64,000 nucleotides of DNA, taken from positions 59,664,910 through 59,728,909 of the forward strand of contig CM047431.1 in the NCBI GenBank assembly GCA_026168455.1, in the 5' to 3' direction. Origin of the DNA: Theocolax elegans. Taxonomy: Eukaryota; Arthropoda; Insecta; Hymenoptera; Cerocephalidae. Shown piece after piece: positions 59,988 to 64,000 of the stretch. Each line of letters starts with the position of its first letter. Within the stretch, counting starts at the first letter, position 1. Position numbers and translations under genes: made by a program. A model generated the notes under the pieces. It was not told the origin of the DNA and made no database searches. It worked only from the letters and a program-made list of their open reading frames with translations.

Positions 59988-59995
59988 TATAAAAG
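59988..59995 (+). promoter_or_regulatory. TATA box candidate 1
   Basis: TATAAAAG followed by GC-rich GCCGC and about 300 bp of GC-rich sequence, unlike the AT-rich flanks. This looks like a core promoter for a plus-strand transcript. No convincing initiator was found at the expected +30. Confidence 0.4.
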
Positions 59996-60321
59996 GCCGC
60001 TAAACGTCCTCGTTCCCCGGAACTGAAACCGAGGGACTTATCGCGAGGCCGCGCAACAAACGACGAGCAGTCATCCTCTCTCTCTCTCGGGCAACGGTCG
60101 ATTAACTTGTCATTGTATGCGCTTCGAGTTTCGCGCGGTGCAGACTTGCCGAGGAAACGTCGCGCGGTGTTCGCGCCCTAGACAATGAGCCGTCGCTCGA
60201 GCTTCCGCAGGAGCTTCAGATACGATTGTCGAGCTTGCAACCGCAAAGAGAGAGAGAGAGAGAGAGAGTGAGCGAGTACGCCTGGTGACACTGCGCACTT
60301 CTACCTCGACTTTTCTTTCTA

Positions 60322-60430
60322 TATATAAGGGAGCGTATACGAGCTGCGCCTCGCCGCGCCGCAGACACCGGTTACAACTCTCTTCGCGGACGTCTATTGT
60401 CGCCCTCGAGCTTTATTAATTAGGTTGCTG
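60322..60430 (+). promoter_or_regulatory. TATA box candidate 2 with possible first exon
   Basis: TATATAAG at 60322-60329 precedes a GC-rich ~75-bp segment that ends at a possible donor GTGAGC at 60432. This could be an alternative start to the TATA at 59988. Any coding exons would lie to the right, perhaps outside the window. Confidence 0.35.
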
Positions 60431-61922
60431 GGTGAGCCGCCTATCCCTCCCCCTCTCCCACTTATTCTCTTTATATACCTTTATTTATCTTTACTCCGTC
60501 ATTTATTTTACATTAACTTTTTTCTTTCCATCCGTTTCTCGATCAGAATACGACAACTATATAATAATTACTTTTATATATTATACATATATACGTATAC
60601 GGTTGTGTGTATATCGTCGATTGTCGGGCTTACATTTTCATATATAAATGTGGCTTTATACTATCGATTGCAAAATTTTTATTATTTTATTTATCGGGTT
60701 TAAAATAATAATAAATTATGTAACGTAACGTAATACGTCGCGTAAATGTAGATTGGATCGTTTTTACAAGGTCTCTTTAAGACATTATTAAGGAGAAAAC
60801 GAATTCCTTAAAGTTTATTTCTAAGATACTTTCATGAGACTTTTGAGTATTATTTAAAAAATTCTATCAAGTGTTTATTCAGGTCTTTGAGAGGTATTTT
60901 TTTAATTAACAATTAATTAAACACGGTTAGAATTATTCATATGACGTTCTTCCAATTTCAGATTGGCTTCCTCTTATTTTTAGTCGAACGTACTAATTAT
61001 TGCAGCTGTCTTAACTTATGGACCAGGAGCTGAAGAAATTGACTGCTGTTTACCCCCAAAATGAGTATAGAAGGTGAATTGTTTATTTTAACTTGGTATG
61101 AAACAAGCTGATAAACTCTATAAAGGATTTTAGAACGGTAACGAATAGAATTTTAATTATTAATTAGTTAGATATTAATTAATTATTCATTATTTCTTAA
61201 TTAAGTATTAATTATCTATTAATTATATATTAATTAAAAAATATTTATACAGTAACTTTTTGATAAAATGAACGTGAAATACGATATTACGTACTGCTCG
61301 TTTATTTTTACATATATTTTTCGAAACACGTGCTCGCTTCGCTTGGGTAATAAAACTCTCGATCATGATGGAAATATCAACACTTTCACACTAGTATATC
61401 GAAAAGTACTATAAAAATAGATTTAAAAGAGATTACACAAAAAAATTAATTTTACGAATATAGCTCACATGCAAATCCATAATTCGTTTCGTCTTTATGA
61501 ATTTAAATATTTCAAAATTTAAGAATTTAAGAATTATTTAAAAAGTACTTATGGATTTAAGATTTCAAGAATTTAAAAATTGTTTAAATAGAACTTGTGG
61601 ATCTTGGCATAAGATCAAATTATTTACCAAAACTTTTTCTTTTAATGACCAATAAGTTCGTAATTAATGGACAAAAATAGTATTAATTAATATCAACAAT
61701 CCTCAATTTCTAATATGGAAATAATCTAGTTTATTTTGAAGATATTTATCAAAAATATTACATATATTTGTGCGCAAGCACGTTACTATAGACATCAAAA
61801 CGATTCTTTTATACAAACCAGTCGTTCCTTTTTATTAATCAATATAATGTAATTGATTGCAAGCTGTAAAATAGCGATATTTAACTTCGAAACATTAACA
61901 AATTATCTAATTTTTATTTCAG
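60431..61922. other. AT-rich stretch with TAATTA cluster
   Basis: 61148-61250 is dense in TTAATTA-type motifs. About 61500-61620 holds two imperfect ~50-bp direct repeats built on GAATTTAA. No coding sequence recognised before the acceptor at 61922. Confidence 0.4.
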
Positions 61923-62152
61923 AGCACAACGATTTATATTTTAATTTGTATATTCATTTACTGAAATTATGTAAAAGAATATGGCAAACCGTCTGCAGAA
62001 AGTACCTACGTGACATTTTCGTATTCATTAAATCGGAAGGAGACGTTCGAGAAATATATATATACGAGGCAGGAGCTTCAATACGGAATTCCATCTGCTT
62101 TCAATACCCTTCCAACTTTTATTTCAAGGGAGTAAAAAAGTATATACAATAG
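61923..62152 (+). CDS. Exon-like block, possible terminal exon, product unknown
   Basis: A strong acceptor TAATTTTTATTTCAG ends at 61922. It is followed by 2 bases plus 75 codons and TAG (62150-62152). The translation (HNDLYFNLYIHLLKLCKRIW, CRKYLRDIFVFIKSEGDVRE, GASIRNSICFQYPSN) has mixed composition and looks more protein-like than chance AT frames. No upstream partner exon was identified. It could be a last exon, a relic or chance. Confidence 0.3.
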
Positions 62153-64000
62153 ATTTCTACGATCATTTACAAAAGCTTAAATTTATTTATATAGCGTGGA
62201 AATAATCTGGAATTGTCAATGTCAAAGTGAAATAATGCAGTTAATTATAATATACTTGGAAGGTATAAATTGCATTTTTAATAGAATCGAAACATTTCAG
62301 AAACTAAAGAATGTTCTTTATTATATTTGTACGAAGTTATATATATATAGTTTCGCATTATCCATTTCATTCTGACGAATTGTTTTTATTTGTGTCATTC
62401 CGGAAAAAGTTGGGTAATCTTGTTTTGAATAACGATTTCAATCCTCACAAACCAAAGCAGGGATTTAACATAATTTTCAACTTATTACAATTATGAAAAT
62501 TTTTCATCTTTGTCAAGTTACAACCATTACCGTACTGTTAATACCTTTTTTTCTCTATTACAATAAAATACGTACAGATATATAATAATTGTATTTTCAA
62601 GGAAACTAACTTCTTAATTTTTCATGGAATATATATATATATATAGATACTTACAAACGGATATAAATTGTCCGTTGCGCGCATGCACATAAAAACTTTA
62701 TTTTAAATCTCTAATTCAAAGAAAATACCCTGCAGTTACACCTTCCATTCTCAAAGCTGAAGCTTCGAAACTAGGACAGTCATTTACCGTGGAAGGTTCC
62801 TTCATTTAAATTTATTTAAGGGTATCACCTTACTTAACCGCCCCTCTTCATTGACAATATTCGTGCACGTGTTACAATTGTTCGAGATGTATTAATATAT
62901 ATTTATTTTACAAGAAAATCCCTAAGAATATCCGTACGTTTTTATGGCGCAAAAAAATTTATATATTTACAAAGATTATTTTCCTCCCTCTCTTACGTTT
63001 ATTCAAACGTTAGATAAACATTTGTCGGAGTTTTATATTAACTTCTATTCGTAAAATCTATTCACATCTTTTCGCATTATCATACGTTCATACATTTATG
63101 CGTACGAAAATATTCGACTTTTGTAAAATTTATTGATATTTTATTAAAATAGATAACGCGAAAATTCTACATTCCCTCTAAAAATATGAGGAGAAAACGA
63201 AGAAATACAAGAATCGTATAGTTTATGTGCGATATCTGTCTTATTGAAGAAGCTCTTTTCGCTTTATACAGCTGCACTGAGTATTCTCTTTTTCCACGCT
63301 GAGCGAGAGAGAGAACACCTCTTACTTCGCGAAGCCTTTCTTATTTAATTAAACTTGTCGATTCAATGCTTGTAATGAAATGTAGATATCCCCAGCTGTG
63401 TGTGTGTGTGTGTAATGCGCGCGCGTTTTATCCGAGCGGCTCTCTCGGAAACGAGGAAACAATATTAGGGGCGAGGGTACGCTTACCTCGTGACGTCTGT
63501 GAATTCGAGCTTGCAACTTTGTTTCATTTGGAATATATACAGCGGTTGTCAACGTTTCTTCTTTTCTTCGTCAGCAATGCATTTACTGTTGGCTTTGTTG
63601 TGGCGAATCAACAATTGTTGTACAATTTTTACGACTATAATTGTTTGCCTTTAAATTTGATCGTACGCACCCATGTATAATTGACATTGCGCGACGTGTA
63701 TATATGTGCGTATATATCGGTAAGGTGAAATTTTCCAACGCGAGGTAATATAGAGATTTCGAACAATTCGTGAAATTTAGTCAATCGCGTTTATACCGCG
63801 TGTATAGTGAATATTCTCATTATTCACCTAAAACCAAAAAGCCGTAACTGTAAAGCTCAGATAAATGTACAATGGGAGGTGCTTGCTTTGTTTCTTATCT
63901 CTACGCTTACTGATAAGCTTTTGTATTCTCCTCGTTGTTTAGTCATATTTTTCCCGTGTGTCAATGCGCGATACCCTAAAATAGATTTAACAGAATTCTC
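62153..64000. other. AT-rich non-coding stretch to window end
   Basis: Contains (TA)n near 62629-62644, a short (GT)n near 63398-63413 and a GC-richer patch (63410-63500). Open frames at 63349-63680 span the microsatellite on both strands and are not supported. Confidence 0.4.

Overview
The window looks like arthropod nuclear DNA, most likely insect. It is strongly AT-rich, genes are sparse and have GT-AG introns, there are many (TA)n, (GA)n, (CT)n and (CA)n microsatellites, and mobile-element debris is abundant. CG dinucleotides are common rather than depleted, which would suit a hymenopteran such as an ant, bee or parasitoid wasp; that placement is inference. No prokaryotic gene organisation, rRNA gene or CRISPR array was seen.

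Layout. At the left edge (792-4067, minus strand) lie the first three coding exons of an ankyrin-repeat protein gene whose 3' end runs off the window. Positions 4.8-9.1 kb hold short inverted-repeat elements, an old dispersed repeat and a tRNA-like relic. A Ty3/gypsy LTR retrotransposon of about 9.9 kb fills 13172-23031. Its two 1221-bp LTRs appear identical, and it retains a PBS, gag, a zinc-knuckle frame, protease-RT-RNase H-integrase and a polypurine tract. The gag and pol reading frames are each broken once, and a canonical GGGAAAC slippery heptamer joins the zinc-knuckle frame to pol. From 23.0 to 40.7 kb the sequence is a staircase of direct tandem duplications with units of 1.7-2.9 kb. 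These carry copies of a 1.36-kb foldback element and a duplicated TATA/first-exon-like block. A further 1.4-kb tandem pair sits at 48.9-51.7 kb. Many copy differences are one-base or microsatellite indels, so both true tandem duplication and false duplication in the assembly must be considered.

The right half (42-64 kb) is mostly non-coding. It holds a foldback element whose two arms each carry six 28-bp tandem units in mirrored order, a second copy of the 5.4-kb foldback family, and a 638-bp TIR element nested in a dispersed repeat whose empty relative lies at 6.0-6.8 kb. It also holds a G-rich tract, a small RNA-like hairpin, a two-exon candidate gene on the minus strand (57369-58186), two isolated exon-like blocks, and TATA-type promoter candidates near 60 kb.

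Only the ankyrin gene and the retrotransposon are confidently coding. Nothing shows the genes working as one pathway. The dominant theme is mobile elements, many of them inserted at TA-rich targets, together with local duplication.
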